A stretch of DNA of 64,000 bases, taken from positions 99,213-163,212 of the forward strand of contig CAXIPT010000040.1 of the NCBI GenBank assembly GCA_964030475.1, read 5' to 3'. The notes under the pieces were generated by a model. That model made no database searches, was not told the origin of the DNA, and was given only the letters and a program-made list of their open reading frames with translations. Positions 25,001 to 35,000 of this stretch are shown piece by piece (the first letter of the stretch is position 1; each line of letters opens with the position of its first letter). The stretch is from Tethya wilhelma. Its lineage: Eukaryota > Porifera > Demospongiae > Tethyida > Tethyidae. The position numbers were made by a program, and so were the translations under genes.

Positions 25001-26253
25001 ATAGCTCTCTTTCTGTTTTACACATGCACACCTACATAGAAAGAGAAGAAATCTACTAAGCCTAGTCAGGTAAATATTCATACATGTTATACTATACAGC
25101 TAATTTCACAACCACACGTGACACATTCTATTTGTCTCTCACACTAGTCATGTGCACACATTTACACAAGGCGTGAGAGTAATGTCACTATAGCTGACAC
25201 ATGCACTATATAAACCAGTTAGTCAAGATAGATGGAAACATCATGGGGCAAGCCTGAGTGAGATCTCACTCCATTAGCAACCAAACACATTTATTTAGCA
25301 TCGTCATCAATATCATCATCTATATGTCTCTATCTATGCTCTTAGGCCAAGCAGGGTACTTGAAACTTCTTATGACTCCAAGGCTGTCACCAATCTGTCC
25401 AAAGTTGTGTAGCTGCCAGTCAGTGAAGGAACATACAACTAACTATACTGACTATGAATGGCACTGCTGTGGTTAGACTGATAAGGCAGCGCTAACCTGA
25501 AGTTTAGAAAAGCTTTCTGTGTTTGCACAGCTTTCTTTTTTCAATTTTGTGCACACGTGTGTAAATAGAAATACCGTAAATCTGAGGCCAGGATGTTCAA
25601 TTTTTTTTTAGTTTTCATGTAATTCGAGTATCATAGCTATTTCCAGTTTGGTCAATGCCGTTACACTTCGTTAATGTTTCAAAGTTCCTATCGGGGGCTC
25701 GCCCAGGCTTGCCCCAATCAATTTAATGCAAAATGCTTTCATTAGCTGATGATTAATGTGTTCACAATCATGCATACACATTGTTGGCAACTTCAGAAAT
25801 CAGCTATAAAGCAACCTAAGGTAATTCAACTATAAAACTTAATATAATTATCATGCATACAAGAGCAAGTTGCCAGCAACTTGAATACATAACTGGCATG
25901 TGATTCGATTGGAGTACATGTGCAATTTGATCGTGCTCTATACTATAATAATTTATTTGAACAGTTGCATCTACTAGGATTGGCAAAATGTTAGACAATG
26001 CCAAACCAATGCACTTTATCATTATATTACTGTTACAGTAAAAAATTAGCTTGTATATACCATGAGGGTTCACATCTAACTATAATAATTTTATTGTCAC
26101 GATCATGTACATTAATTTATACAGAGAAGGAAATCCTCATGGTATTATCAAGAAGTAGATTTAGAAGCGGATGCCGAAGAAGTTAATAAGGTTTTACAAG
26201 AAGGAAAAAGAATAAGAAAGAGGAAGTTTAACATTAAAGATCTACAACTATAA
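19100..26253 (+). CDS. Unknown CACTA-borne gene with tandem mini-exons
   Basis: At least 19 exons: 19100-19334, 20754-20852, 21534-21666, 21732-21809, 21891-21952, 22025-22134, 22216-22272, 22360-22533, ten mini-exons between 22721 and 25069, and 26125-26253. Borders are GT-AG and phases agree, except for offsets at two A-runs (9 As near 19302, where 8 fit, and 7 As near 21660, where 8 fit). The start is MAATGVFFSQEQAAALLPL. Exon 3 is strongly basic (RLRRRLSDSLMNRRSYLKKK). A moderately conserved block follows (VSIMFAGEKIGVGTFLAE, YVQVMVNKVL, DVILWKSARIV), then Ser/Glu-rich sequence (TESSSSESQLSTDSESD), then the Lys/Ser repeats. The final exon starts RRKSSWYYQEVDLEADAEEV and ends in basic KRKFNIKDLQL. 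No known family is recognised. Its place between CACTA ends, facing away from TNP2, makes a TnpA-like end-binding accessory protein a reasonable guess. Confidence 0.65.
20394..20420. repeat. (ACGT)n tetranucleotide tract
   Basis: About six ACGT units in intron 1 of the mini-exon gene. The rest of this 1.4-kb intron shows nothing else. Confidence 0.85.
21316..21509. mobile_element. TACCGTATAG MITE, copy 2
   Basis: Same ends and interior as 12304-12540 but about 40 bp shorter. It lies in the intron directly before exon 3 of the mini-exon gene and ends only about 25 bp from the acceptor, apparently without disturbing it. Confidence 0.8.
22721..25069 (+). repeat. Array of phase 0-0 mini-exons and their introns
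   Basis: Mini-exons: 22721-22744, 22823-22843, 22934-22975, 23054-23092, 23204-23230, 23528-23554, 23854-23895, 23969-24004, 24069-24095 and 25040-25069. Each is a multiple of 3 (21-42 nt) and starts and ends in phase 0. Most follow (ca)cacag or a similar acceptor and end in GAG before GTAC/GTATG. Peptides: KEKSGTSE, KSTKCSE, KEKSTVSKSGSTSE, KEKSTNWKSGSSE, KKKSTKSSE (twice), KRKLTKSTE, TITLPTLTKSECSG, KKNLTIKSGASE, KEKKSTKPSQ. Intron pieces such as gcatgcttttcacattg recur, so exon plus intron was the amplified unit (about 100-150 bp). A decayed unit with an in-frame TAA lies near 23412. Confidence 0.75.
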
Positions 26254-26713
26254 TTAACAGACGTGACTCACATATGTATATATAATGTAAACTTTATCAA
26301 GTTACAATGAAAGTATTTACTGTTACAGTATAATATTATTGTGGAAGCTGGCTAGGCCGACTTGTGCAATGCTGTTGCTCAGGTTAAAGTATACCTATAT
26401 GGCTGGAAGGCCTCAAGATTTAATAATGGGAAACTTTGAATTCATTGATTATTCATTGGTTTTTACCTATGAATGATCAGTGAAATTCCCTGCTGTTATT
26501 TTCCTGTTTATTTTCATTGATTTGATGGATTTCATGGTATTTTCATACTGAATAGATACCATGAATTTTTCATTGTATTTTCATTTTTCATTGATTCTAA
26601 ACCCATGAAACGTAAAGTTTGCATGGGTAATTCATGGGAGTACAGATGAATGTATTATGGAAATACAATGAACAGTTCCATTAGTTTTTCACAGACATAT
26701 TTCCAGTAGTGAC
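25553..26713 (+). repeat. Segment duplicated at 32705-33857
   Basis: From acacgtgtgtaaatag to ccagtagtg this 1.16-kb stretch is nearly identical to 32705-33857 (few substitutions and small indels). It holds a dispersed-repeat piece, the last exon of the mini-exon gene and the right end of the CACTA element. Confidence 0.85.
26440..26713 (-). repeat. Right subterminal repeat region of CACTA element
   Basis: More than ten TTCATTG, TTTCATGG and ATGAATG motifs in both orientations, ending in CCAGTAGTG. It mirrors the left subterminal region at 12106-12303. Confidence 0.6.
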
Positions 26714-26779
26714 AACAGGTACAGTATATAGATGTAACTAAAATCCAGGCTATTATTCTTTCTCTGTCCCCCTACATAC

Positions 26780-27051
26780 ACACAACCTTACAGCTCTCAA
26801 CAACCAGGACCCATCTACTATTTGACAACAAGAAAGTGTGCAATATTTGGAATCTGTTGTGATGCCATTCCAAGAATTATAAGAATGTAGGATGAACTTG
26901 AATACAAACACATCATACAATGGACTTGACATTTTAGCTCATTAACCTGATTAATGAGGCAGTACTTCAGCAATCACAATTTCGGGGAAACTGAACTCAC
27001 TCTTCAAGCCAACAACTGAAATAAGAACAGGTATGTTGGTCTTGTTACATG

Positions 27052-27086
<35 letters not shown>

Positions 27087-27840
27087 ACACTCACATTAAC
27101 AAATACATGATGCAATATATATCATGAAGAGTCATGGTCAGTATTAACACAAAGATTACCTTGTTGTTTCTCAATGTTGGACACACCAAGTTCTTTCCAG
27201 ACTTGTGCTTTGGCCTCTAAAAGAGGGCAATTAGAAGGAGCAAGGTGGAGTGCCTGGATGACATCGCTCCCATTGTCGAAGATTCTGCAGTTGTAAACTA
27301 TGTACAACAAGGTTAATAAAGAGTAAAAGTTAACTTTTAACAACTTGATGTCATTTTCTCTTTACACTCTTTTGGAAAAGTCTTAGTACCTACATATGAC
27401 TGGGCAAACGTTTTAACGATAACTTTAAACAAACTACAACAAAGGGAATGAAGATGTAAACAACTTTGTCTTCCATTCCAAAATGCTGGTTACATTTCCA
27501 TGAAGAAACACAGACAGTGACAGTGACAAAACAGAACAGAGATTAATGCTCAAAAACAAAGACTGGAGGCCAAACCCATCTGATATGCCAGAAGTAATTG
27601 CAGTCAGCAAAGAGAGACAAGTTTACCTCTATGAGAAAATCTGAGTTTGTTGTTGATAAACACCAACATTCTGTGTGTCCAAAGCCAGCAGATTACATGG
27701 CAACTACCCGACTAGAGCCTTGATTCAAAACTGCTGCATCATCCACTATAACACCACCAACATTATTAGACAATGCTGTCACAAACAGTAAAACGAAGGA
27801 AGGTAGTGTGTACTCTCTGCAAACAAGCTGGAAACGAGTG
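26780..27840 (+). pseudogene. DUF7869-type gene relic, third copy
   Basis: The plus strand reads as a decayed version of the minus-strand gene at 10159-11215. Segments in order: YSSQQPGPIYYLTTRKCAIF, ICCDAIPR, then YFSNHNFGETELTLQANN, stop and NKNR at the same exon border. Next come NVGHTKFFPDLCFGL, DDIAPIVEDSA, TYDWANVL, SKERQVYLYEKI, VCPKPAD and the knuckle start VCTLCKQAGNE. Several stops and frameshifts are present. A (CA)n tract (27055-27082) fills the intron. It begins about 70 bp after the right end of the CACTA element. Confidence 0.75.
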
Positions 27841-28575
27841 AGTTAACAGCTAAAAGACAATAAAATTTAACACTGGTGGTTTATACTTCTCAAGTTCTGT
27901 GGGAAATGTCCAAGCTGGGTAATATCAGCTAGAGGGAATGTGAGTTGATACCACAAGAGCCATGAGAAATCAAACTTGAACTGTACAAAATACTGAGAAA
28001 CGACACATAGCTCCCATCGAACACTATAAAGCATAATAATAACCATGACACCACAACTCAATACTTACAAGGTAAGCTCACTAAAGTAATTTGCAGTACA
28101 GTAACCTACAGTCCATATACATATGCACATGCACACACACACACATACAGAGACGGAGAATGTCACGCTGATGAGTACAAAGGAATACGAAACAGACTGA
28201 CCAACAAACTGACCTGGCAGTCTCTACGTGGCTCTTTGAGGATACATACAGGTAGTAGGTAGTAGTTATCATTATTAAAAGAATCACTTGTTTCTAAAAC
28301 TGAATAGGCCAGTTGTATGTAAGAGCTAAGGAATGCAGTAAGTATTAATTAAATGTGACGTCCCCTAGGTGCCCAACTAAAATGTATTGGCATGATATGG
28401 ATAACAATGATTTTCCAGTTTGAACTTCGCACCAAAGCAAACGTGTACCGTATTACCTATTTAAACAAACCTAACGTAAAACTAGAGGCATAGATCAATA
28501 CGTTGCAAATTGAAGCGTTCAAATCCAACGTAGCGTTCTTGAGTTAGAAGTGACTGAAGTTTGACAATCCATGGA
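27841..28575. other. No supportable feature
   Basis: AT-rich sequence with a short CA tract near 28134. I see no coding segment here that keeps an open frame with splice borders. Confidence 0.5.
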
Positions 28576-29430
28576 ATGACAGCAAAAGAAGTGCAGATAA
28601 CACTAACTCCTGCTGATATACCTGGAGCTGACATCCCTGAGCCTTTCGATAAGCACACTGTGTCTCAGCTACGTTGGTGGCTGTTGTGTAGAGGCATCAA
28701 TGTGCCAAGGTCTTGGAGAAAGCAGCAAGTAATAGACAGGTATGCACGCAATATTTATTGTAGAGTGTGTCTAGTTACATACACTACAAGTACATGCTGT
28801 AGTTGTATACTTCTGTGTACCCTGCCTGTTTATAGAATACAGCAAGTCAAACATGATGGCATCCCTGTGGTTGATGTGGATGGATCATATGTATACAAGA
28901 AATACATCTCTCTTGCTGAAGCTGGACAACAAGTTGCTCGACCAGGGCCACCATCTCCTCCTCTTACAGAATGGAAACTGGTCTCTGAAGCCACATGTAA
29001 AGACGTTGGTATTCATATTCCTCTTGTGACCTCAGGTAAACATTAAAATATCTCACTTCAGTTACGCTAATATTCGTTTACTTGCTGCTTTTTTTCCCCT
29101 TCATTTTATATTCCTACTGAAGGTTTGGTATATACTTACCTTGCTGGACATTTGGGCCATTATGGTGACCAGGATGCTTTTAGGGCACTTGCGCGAGGAT
29201 ACACTCATTGGGCTTCTGGGAGATTACAACAAATGGAAGTGAATGTGTCGCACCCAGCTTACTGTCATGTTCGCTGTCAGATGAAGCCTTCTATGAAGCA
29301 GGGTTTGTACACTGTGTACATGCTTTTGGGAAGAGAAGGAGAACTAGCAACCATTTGCTTAGCTACTTGTGAATGTACTGCAGGGTATGTTCATCATTTT
29401 TTTAATATATACATCACACACATGTACACT

Positions 29431-29494
29431 CTCTCTCACACACACACATTCACACACTCACACACACACACACACACACACTCACACACACACA
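29431..29494. repeat. (CA)n microsatellite
   Basis: CA tract in the intron between the two SWIM-coding exons. It also serves as the tract before the cacag acceptor. Confidence 0.9.
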
Positions 29495-29849
29495 GTGAGT
29501 CAGCTAGTTGCACTCATGTATCAGCTGTTCTTCATGCTCTTTCAAGCCTCCATCCTTCATCATTCAATCTCAAGCCTAATGTGCACTCTGCTGAAAAATG
29601 TGCCGAAGATGAGATTCACTAGCTTGTCAGTGGAAGCCACCAAAGAAACGTAAACACAGCTTAATGCCTATGTCAGAAGTTGTCTTCCAGAAACACGATT
29701 TCCGTAAGACTGAGAAAAGAATCATGAAACCAATTGAAGATTTTGATCCCAGACCACCCAAGTTTAGAGGAACAGCTAAAGACCACCTACCTGAATTGTT
29801 GAAAGGTGAACAACTTTGTATTTCTCTGTTGATCGATAGCACCTGCTGT

Positions 29850-31020
29850 TACTAGGATGATTCTGTCTCCATTGATCAAAGTTACTTCCTGCTGATGAAG
29901 ACTACTGGTCGAAACATGTTCGGGAAGACTGAACCAGAAGACTGAAGAACATCCAACCCAAGGAGAACTGGAGGCCAGAAGGTCCAACAATAAACTGATT
30001 ATGTCGAGCAAAACGGCTACCAATGGTGGACAGGAAGCCGTCCAAAATTGCTCTCAACCGGAAAGTTTAAACATTATGATACCAGTTAAAAGCCAGACCG
30101 AAGAGATGGTCAGCCAAAAGATGCTAAACAGAGCTCACAATCTACGGGAGCATCAGCCTGGTACACCACCGCCCACACCTAGCGACCCTTTACCAATAAC
30201 TACAAATGATAGCCAAATTGAGAAAGAACAGAATATTATCAAGCCCATTGAATCATCCATGGTACTGGGAGAAAAGCCAAACTGGGCAGATGCTTCACCA
30301 AGTGTAGAAGATATGCAACCAGATAATTTCATTATACATCAAATGACACAATACAGAGATATTAAACAAAAAGATGACATTCAAGACGAAGGAATAAACG
30401 GAGAACAAGAGACATCCAACGTATCAGAGAAACACCATGGTCGGAGAGAAGAAAGCATGGAACGTCACGAGTCTGCAGATCACAGGGCAGCACACCAAGA
30501 ACTCACTAGACGACTGGAGGAAATAAGTAAGCAAATTTACACAACTTTAATAATCTTAACTAAAGCTAACCACCACAAGAAATTCATGGAAAACTGTCTG
30601 ATAGCCAGAAAGCCACCAAAGGGCCTATCCATATGTTGCCAACCACATATTTACCATTCAAATACAGATGTTGAAACTGAATGGCACAAAATCCAAAAAT
30701 TAACCACAATGAAACTTACAACACTTCTCGTAAGGCACTATACAAATGTAATCAAGCAACACAAACAAATAATCAACCAAATCCAGGATGAAATAAAAGA
30801 AATGTTGCCAATCAGCACAAATAGCCAAAACTAGGTCACAGAATGGAACAAAGTACACAGGAATGCACTGAACAAAGTAAAACCACTCAGAGAAAAACTA
30901 AAACAAAACAGACTCAAAAAACTCAAACACCTATAGACCAAGAACAGCATAGACAATGAAAATACTATATAGCTGTTACTTTTATTGATAATCACTTGGT
31001 TTGTGAAAATGATAAAAAAT
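29850..31020 (+). mobile_element. Penelope-like element, 5' fragment
   Basis: A hammerhead-like motif (29885-29927) is followed by an intronless frame, 30001-30834 (MSSKTATNGGQ to STNSQN). Its end contains ENCLIARKPPKGLSI and CQPHIYH, then a coiled C-terminal part (WHKIQKLTTMKLTTLLVRHY). A PKGL-containing block followed by helices occurs, as I recall, in the N-terminal region of Penelope-like ORFs ahead of the reverse transcriptase. After the stop at 30832-30834 related sequence continues (TEWNKVHRNALNKV). No reverse transcriptase or GIY-YIG domain is present, so this is a truncated copy. Its borders are not defined precisely. Confidence 0.45.
29885..29927 (+). ncRNA. Hammerhead-ribozyme-like motif
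   Basis: CTTCCTG (29885-29891) can pair with CGGGAAG (29921-29927) as stem I, with one G-U pair. The core CTGATGA (29892-29898) is followed by a 3-bp stem II (GAC/GTC), GAAA, and a short palindromic stem III (ACATGT) with a GTT cleavage triplet. An extra A follows CTGATGA, which departs from the canonical core. Hammerheads with tiny stem III are reported in Penelope-like elements. Activity is inference. Confidence 0.45.
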
Positions 31021-32011
31021 TATTAATTGATGACAAACTGTTAAAGAAGCAAGAATAAAATTAAAGAATAATTAACACAAGCAGCTCCCTCCCATAACCA
31101 ACTAACCGCTAAAGCACTCACATAGGAAAAGCCATCTATACCGACAATACGGAGGCTGATTATCTGCACAGGTGCATGTAGTTCCCACCCATCCTGATTG
31201 TATCACAGACAATATCGTATAACAGCTTCGAATTTTGGATCAGTTCTCTCAAGAAAAGATAGCACTCCTACAGATAGTTTGGTTTTGAGAATCATCACAC
31301 CAAGAATGTTCTCAACAGTTGCTACAGAATATGGGATAGAGAAGGAACCGACTGCCATCACAGAATACGTTGCATATCAGCACAACCGTGGCCACCCTGA
31401 ACTATCAGTTAGTCCTTCTGGATTTCTTATATGCCAATCACATCCATTTTTAGGAGCTTCGCCTGATCGGGCTGTGTATGACCCATCTAATCACTCTGAA
31501 CCTTTTGGTTTTTTGGAAGTCAAGTGTCCATACAAAGCCAGGATGCTTACACCTACAGAGGCATGTACTATTTTTCAATTCTGTTGTACAGCAGATGAAG
31601 TATCGGGACAGCTGTACTTGAAAGAAAACCATGCATACTTTGCTCAATTCAGGGACAAATGGCGATTGGACAGCGTCCATGGTGTGACTTCTGTATTTAT
31701 ACAACTAAAGGGGTGAGTGTTCAAAGGATAAGGTTCAATGAAGACTTTTGGAAGGAAAAACTCTTCCAAAGCTTATAGGATTTTTTAACAACTGTGTTGC
31801 ACCAGAAATAGTAAGTTCTATTCATTCCCTAGGACTCCCAATCAGAAACTTAGCACAACAACTTTTAAAAATTGTGTACATTTTTGGAACATGGATTGTA
31901 ATAATAATAACTATTGTTTGTGAGACAATGTGACAAATGTTTACATACCATTCTATATAAGTGTACATGAACATGTGATTACTAGATGGAGAAAGAGAGA
32001 GAGAGAGAAGC

Positions 32012-32700
32012 TAGCATGTGTCTGAATCTTCTGCAGAAGATACCTCTTCATTTGAGAATTGTTGGAAGTATTCTTCTACTGCATCATCATCTCCTTGTGC
32101 TGGAAGAGGAACCAATGCTGGTTGCAAATTAGTTAAGAACGCATACACGAACACAATCTGATTGGTTAATCTAGCCATTGATATGGGGATAGTTTGCTTC
32201 AAGATGCTATATATCATCATATGTCCTATAGCTCGCTCCACATGGATACGGAGAGATGCAATTTTCCTTCCCTTATCTACTTCTGCAGCAGGTAATCGTG
32301 TGTGATCTTCCAGAAATGGGGAATATTTAAATCATTTTTCAACTCTTTCAACATGTCCTTCACTGTAAAGCCTCTGTCAGCCATGATGGATATTCCAGGC
32401 TTGTCCTCAAGTGCTTCAAGGAATCCACATTTACGGGTGAGTTCTACATCGGAAATAGACCCCACATACACTGGTGACACATAACATATGGTTCCATTTG
32501 GAGTACATGCAACTAATAACTTGGCTGTGTTGTGGTGTTTGTATTCACTCCACGTCGAAAAGTGCATATGCAGATCTGTTGGCGTCTCAATAAATATCTC
32601 GCTCCCATCAATTATGGCAAATGTAGTGGGGAATTTTTCTCAAAATGAAGTTGGTAGAGTTCCTGATACTTGGGGTACAGTAGGCATCCATTCTATTTCT
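32012..32700 (-). pseudogene. PIF/Harbinger-like DDE transposase relic
   Basis: The minus strand reads as a DDE_Tnp_4-type catalytic domain. TTFAIIDGSEIFIETPTDLH carries the first Asp, then HFSTWSEYKHHNTAKLLVAC and DVELTRKCGFLE. SIMADRGF carries the second Asp, and IHVERAIGHMMIYSI the catalytic Glu. The C-terminus is acidic (DDDAVEEYF) and ends DSDTC. One TGA interrupts the segment before TTFAIID (near 32640), and one frameshift lies near 32315. The N-terminal HTH part is missing: at 32705 the sequence passes directly into the solo CACTA end, which seems to have truncated it. The gene would have cut a Harbinger element, often with TWA/TTAA targets. Confidence 0.75.
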
Positions 32701-32704
32701 TTCT

Positions 32705-33857
32705 ACACGTGTGTAAATAGAAATACCGTAAATCTGAGGCCAGGATGTTCATTTTTTTTTTAGTTTTCATGTAATTCGAGTATCATAGCTATTTCCAGTT
32801 TGGTCAATGCCGTTACACTTCGTTAATGTTTCAAAGTTCCTATCGGGGGCTTGCTTAGGCTCGCCCAGGCTTGCCCCAATCAATTTAATGCAAAATGCTT
32901 TCATTAGCTGATGATTAATGTGTTCACAATCATGCATACACATTGTTGGCAACTTCAGAAATTAGCTATAAAGCAACCTAAGGTAATTCAACTATAGAAC
33001 TTAATATACTTATCATGCATACAAGAGCAAGTTGCCAGCAACTTGTATACATAATCGGCATGCATGTGATTCGATTGGAGTACATGTGCAATTTGATCGT
33101 GCTCTATATTATAATCATTTATTTGAACAGTTGCATCTACTAGGATTGGCAAAATGTTAGACAATGCCAAACCAATGCACTTTATCATTATATTACTGTT
33201 ACAGTAACAAATTAGCTTGTATATACCATGAGGGTTCACATCTAACTCTAATACTTTTATTGTTACGATCATGTACATTAATTTATACAGAGAAGGAAAC
33301 CCTCATGGTATTATCAGGAAGTAGATCTAGAAGCGGATGCCGAAGAAGTTAATAAGGTTTTACAAGAAGGAGAAAGAGGAAGTTTAACATTAAAGATCTA
33401 CAACTATAATAAACAGACGTGACTCACATATATATATATAATGTAAACTTTATCAAGTTACAATGAAAGTATTTACTGTTACAGTATAATATTATTGTGG
33501 AAGCTAGCTAGGCCGACTTGTGCAATGCTGTTGCTCAGGTTAAAGTACCTATATAGCTGGAAGGCCTCAAGATTTAATAATGGGAAACTTTGAATTCATT
33601 GATTATTCATTGGTTTTTACCTATGAATGATCAGTGAAATTCCCTGCTGTTATTATTTTCATTGATTTGATGGATTTCATGGTATTTTCATACTGAATAG
33701 ATACCATGAATTTTTCATTGTATTTTCATTTTTCATTGATTCTAAACCCATGAAACGTAAAGTTTGCATGGGTAATTCATGGGAGTACAGATGAATATAT
33801 TATGGAAATACAATGAACAGTTCCATTAGTTTTTCACAGACATATTTCCAGTAGTGA
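32705..33857 (+). mobile_element. Solo right end of a sister CACTA element
   Basis: Nearly identical to 25553-26713. It includes the last exon of the mini-exon gene (33288-33410 region), where 10 bp are missing within the poly-purine stretch, so the frame ends differently (LKIYNYNKQT). It ends with CCAGTAGTG at about 33849-33857. No transposase part accompanies it, so it is a truncated copy or a partial duplication. Confidence 0.75.
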
Positions 33858-34384
33858 ATGCTCCATACAATAGTGGACATCAATACAACGCCCACTACAA
33901 CTAAAAATGTGAATATGCTAATTTTATGAATACTGATTAGTTTTGCGTAAAAGCGACTTACAAGGATCAGCCTCCACTTCTCTCACTTGAATGGATGAAA
34001 GAAAGAGCTACTAAGCAAGAATCAACTATAAAACTCATCGCTAGCTAGCGAATAGACTCCATGTGGTGCTTTAGCGATTTTGCTAATTCAGCACTACTGC
34101 AATTGTGATGATGTCATTTCTATTTAAATATGCAAAAAGTGTAATTTTTACCTATTTTGGCAGCTCATTATAAAAATAGGGCTACGCAATACAGTGGATG
34201 TGTCCATTAATAGCTATCTTAGTTCCCTCTAATTCTGAAGTGGGAGGTGGTCCAGCAATTTGCAGTTCTGAAATATTGAAATTTGAAGACAGCTGGTCTA
34301 GCAGTTTTGAACAGTTTTGTATGGCAGCCTAGTGGGAGAGCATGTCAAAACAAGATCGCCGTTTATAATGAAGGCACCAAGGTG
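33858..34384. other. No supportable gene
   Basis: AT-rich, non-coding sequence between the solo CACTA end and the next inverted-repeat element. I see no conserved frame. Confidence 0.5.
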
Positions 34385-34912
34385 CATAACCCTTGGTGCG
34401 TACATATATAAATTATTATACTGAACCTTATAAGTATTTTGATGGTATTTGATATATTGTAGCAGTTTTTTGTGTAGTCTAATATTATATTGTGTGTATC
34501 AATAAGCAGGTCTGCAGCTATGCTATGGGACTTGCTCAGGCTCGCCCCTCATGCTTGCCCCAAAATTTTAACAGGATGAATGGGTGTGGCCTCGAAGCTT
34601 AGCTCAGATAGGCTGAAAAGCCTCAGATTTCAGAAACTATAGGCTTTTGTTGCTTTGTAAAAGGACCTCAGGCCATTTCATATCAGTAGCTAAGCTTCTA
34701 CTGTCTATGCTATGAAGCTCGCTCAGGCTCATCCCCCAAAATTATGGGTGTGGCCTCGAAGCTTAGCGCTCAAAGAGGCTGAAAAGCTTCATATCTCAGG
34801 AACTACAGGCTTTTGTTGAATTCTTTGTGTAATTTTTTTAGATAATCTCGATTATTTTACCTTGGTATGCCACTTTTGAAGGCTGGAGCTGCCGTTCTTG
34901 AGATATAGTTGG

Positions 34913-34954
<42 letters not shown>

Positions 34955-35000
34955 GACAACACGACTACCATAACCCCTGCTGCGCATGCGCACCAAGGGT
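34385..35000. mobile_element. TAACCCTTGGTGCG inverted-repeat element
   Basis: Left end TAACCCTTGGTGCG and right end CGCACCAAGGGTTA, about 615 bp apart. A (CA)n tract (34914-34950) lies near the right end. Related ends occur near 58870 (cttaacccttggtg), and a diverged piece near 40474-40545 also has the adjoining TG tract. No coding capacity. It contains two direct copies of an internal block (gcctcgaagcttagc at about 34590 and 34753). Confidence 0.6.

Larger units (their letters stand above)
12106..26713. mobile_element. EnSpm/CACTA DNA transposon, 14.6 kb
   Basis: The left end reads CACTACTGGAGTGAAAACTAATG. The right end, complemented, reads CACTACTGGA followed shortly by GTGAAAAACTAATG. 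Both ends pass into about 200-270 bp full of ATGAA/TTCAT motifs, the layout of CACTA elements, whose subterminal repeats bind transposase. Between the ends lie a TNP2 transposase gene (-, 13779-18947) and an unknown gene (+, 19100-26253), transcribed divergently. The two flanks (gaaat and acaac) do not show an obvious 3-bp target duplication, so the ends may have been altered or belong to sister copies. Later MITEs sit inside at 12304-12540 and 21316-21509. Confidence 0.7.
28576..31812 (+). pseudogene. SAP-SWIM-YqaJ gene, interrupted
   Basis: Exons 28576-28739, 28836-29035, 29123-29384 and 29496-29805 are in phase, followed by a YqaJ part at about 31198-31812. Exon 1 encodes a SAP-like helix pair (VSQLRWWLLCRGINVP, then RKQQVIDR). 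Exons 3-4 encode a SWIM finger, CECTAG then SCTHVSAVLHAL. Later come the family landmarks FQKHDF and DFDPRPPKFRGTA. The YqaJ nuclease part shows RITASNFGSV, FLGASPDRAVYDP and FLEVKCPY, matching the Asp and Glu-x-Lys residues of the YqaJ/exonuclease fold. Breaks: a one-base loss near 29620 (next to CQWKPPKKRK), a Penelope-like insertion between 29.8 and 31.1 kb, and two frame changes near 31710-31760 (before LPKLIGFFNNCVAPEI). Genes of this layout are frequent in cnidarians and sponges and are often mobile. Confidence 0.75.

Noticed and set aside
27122..27343. Minus-strand exon-like frame (containing KAQVWKELG)
   Set aside because: The plus strand of the same bases encodes decayed DUF7869 landmarks (GHTKFFPDLCFGL) in line with its neighbours, so the minus frame is a shadow.
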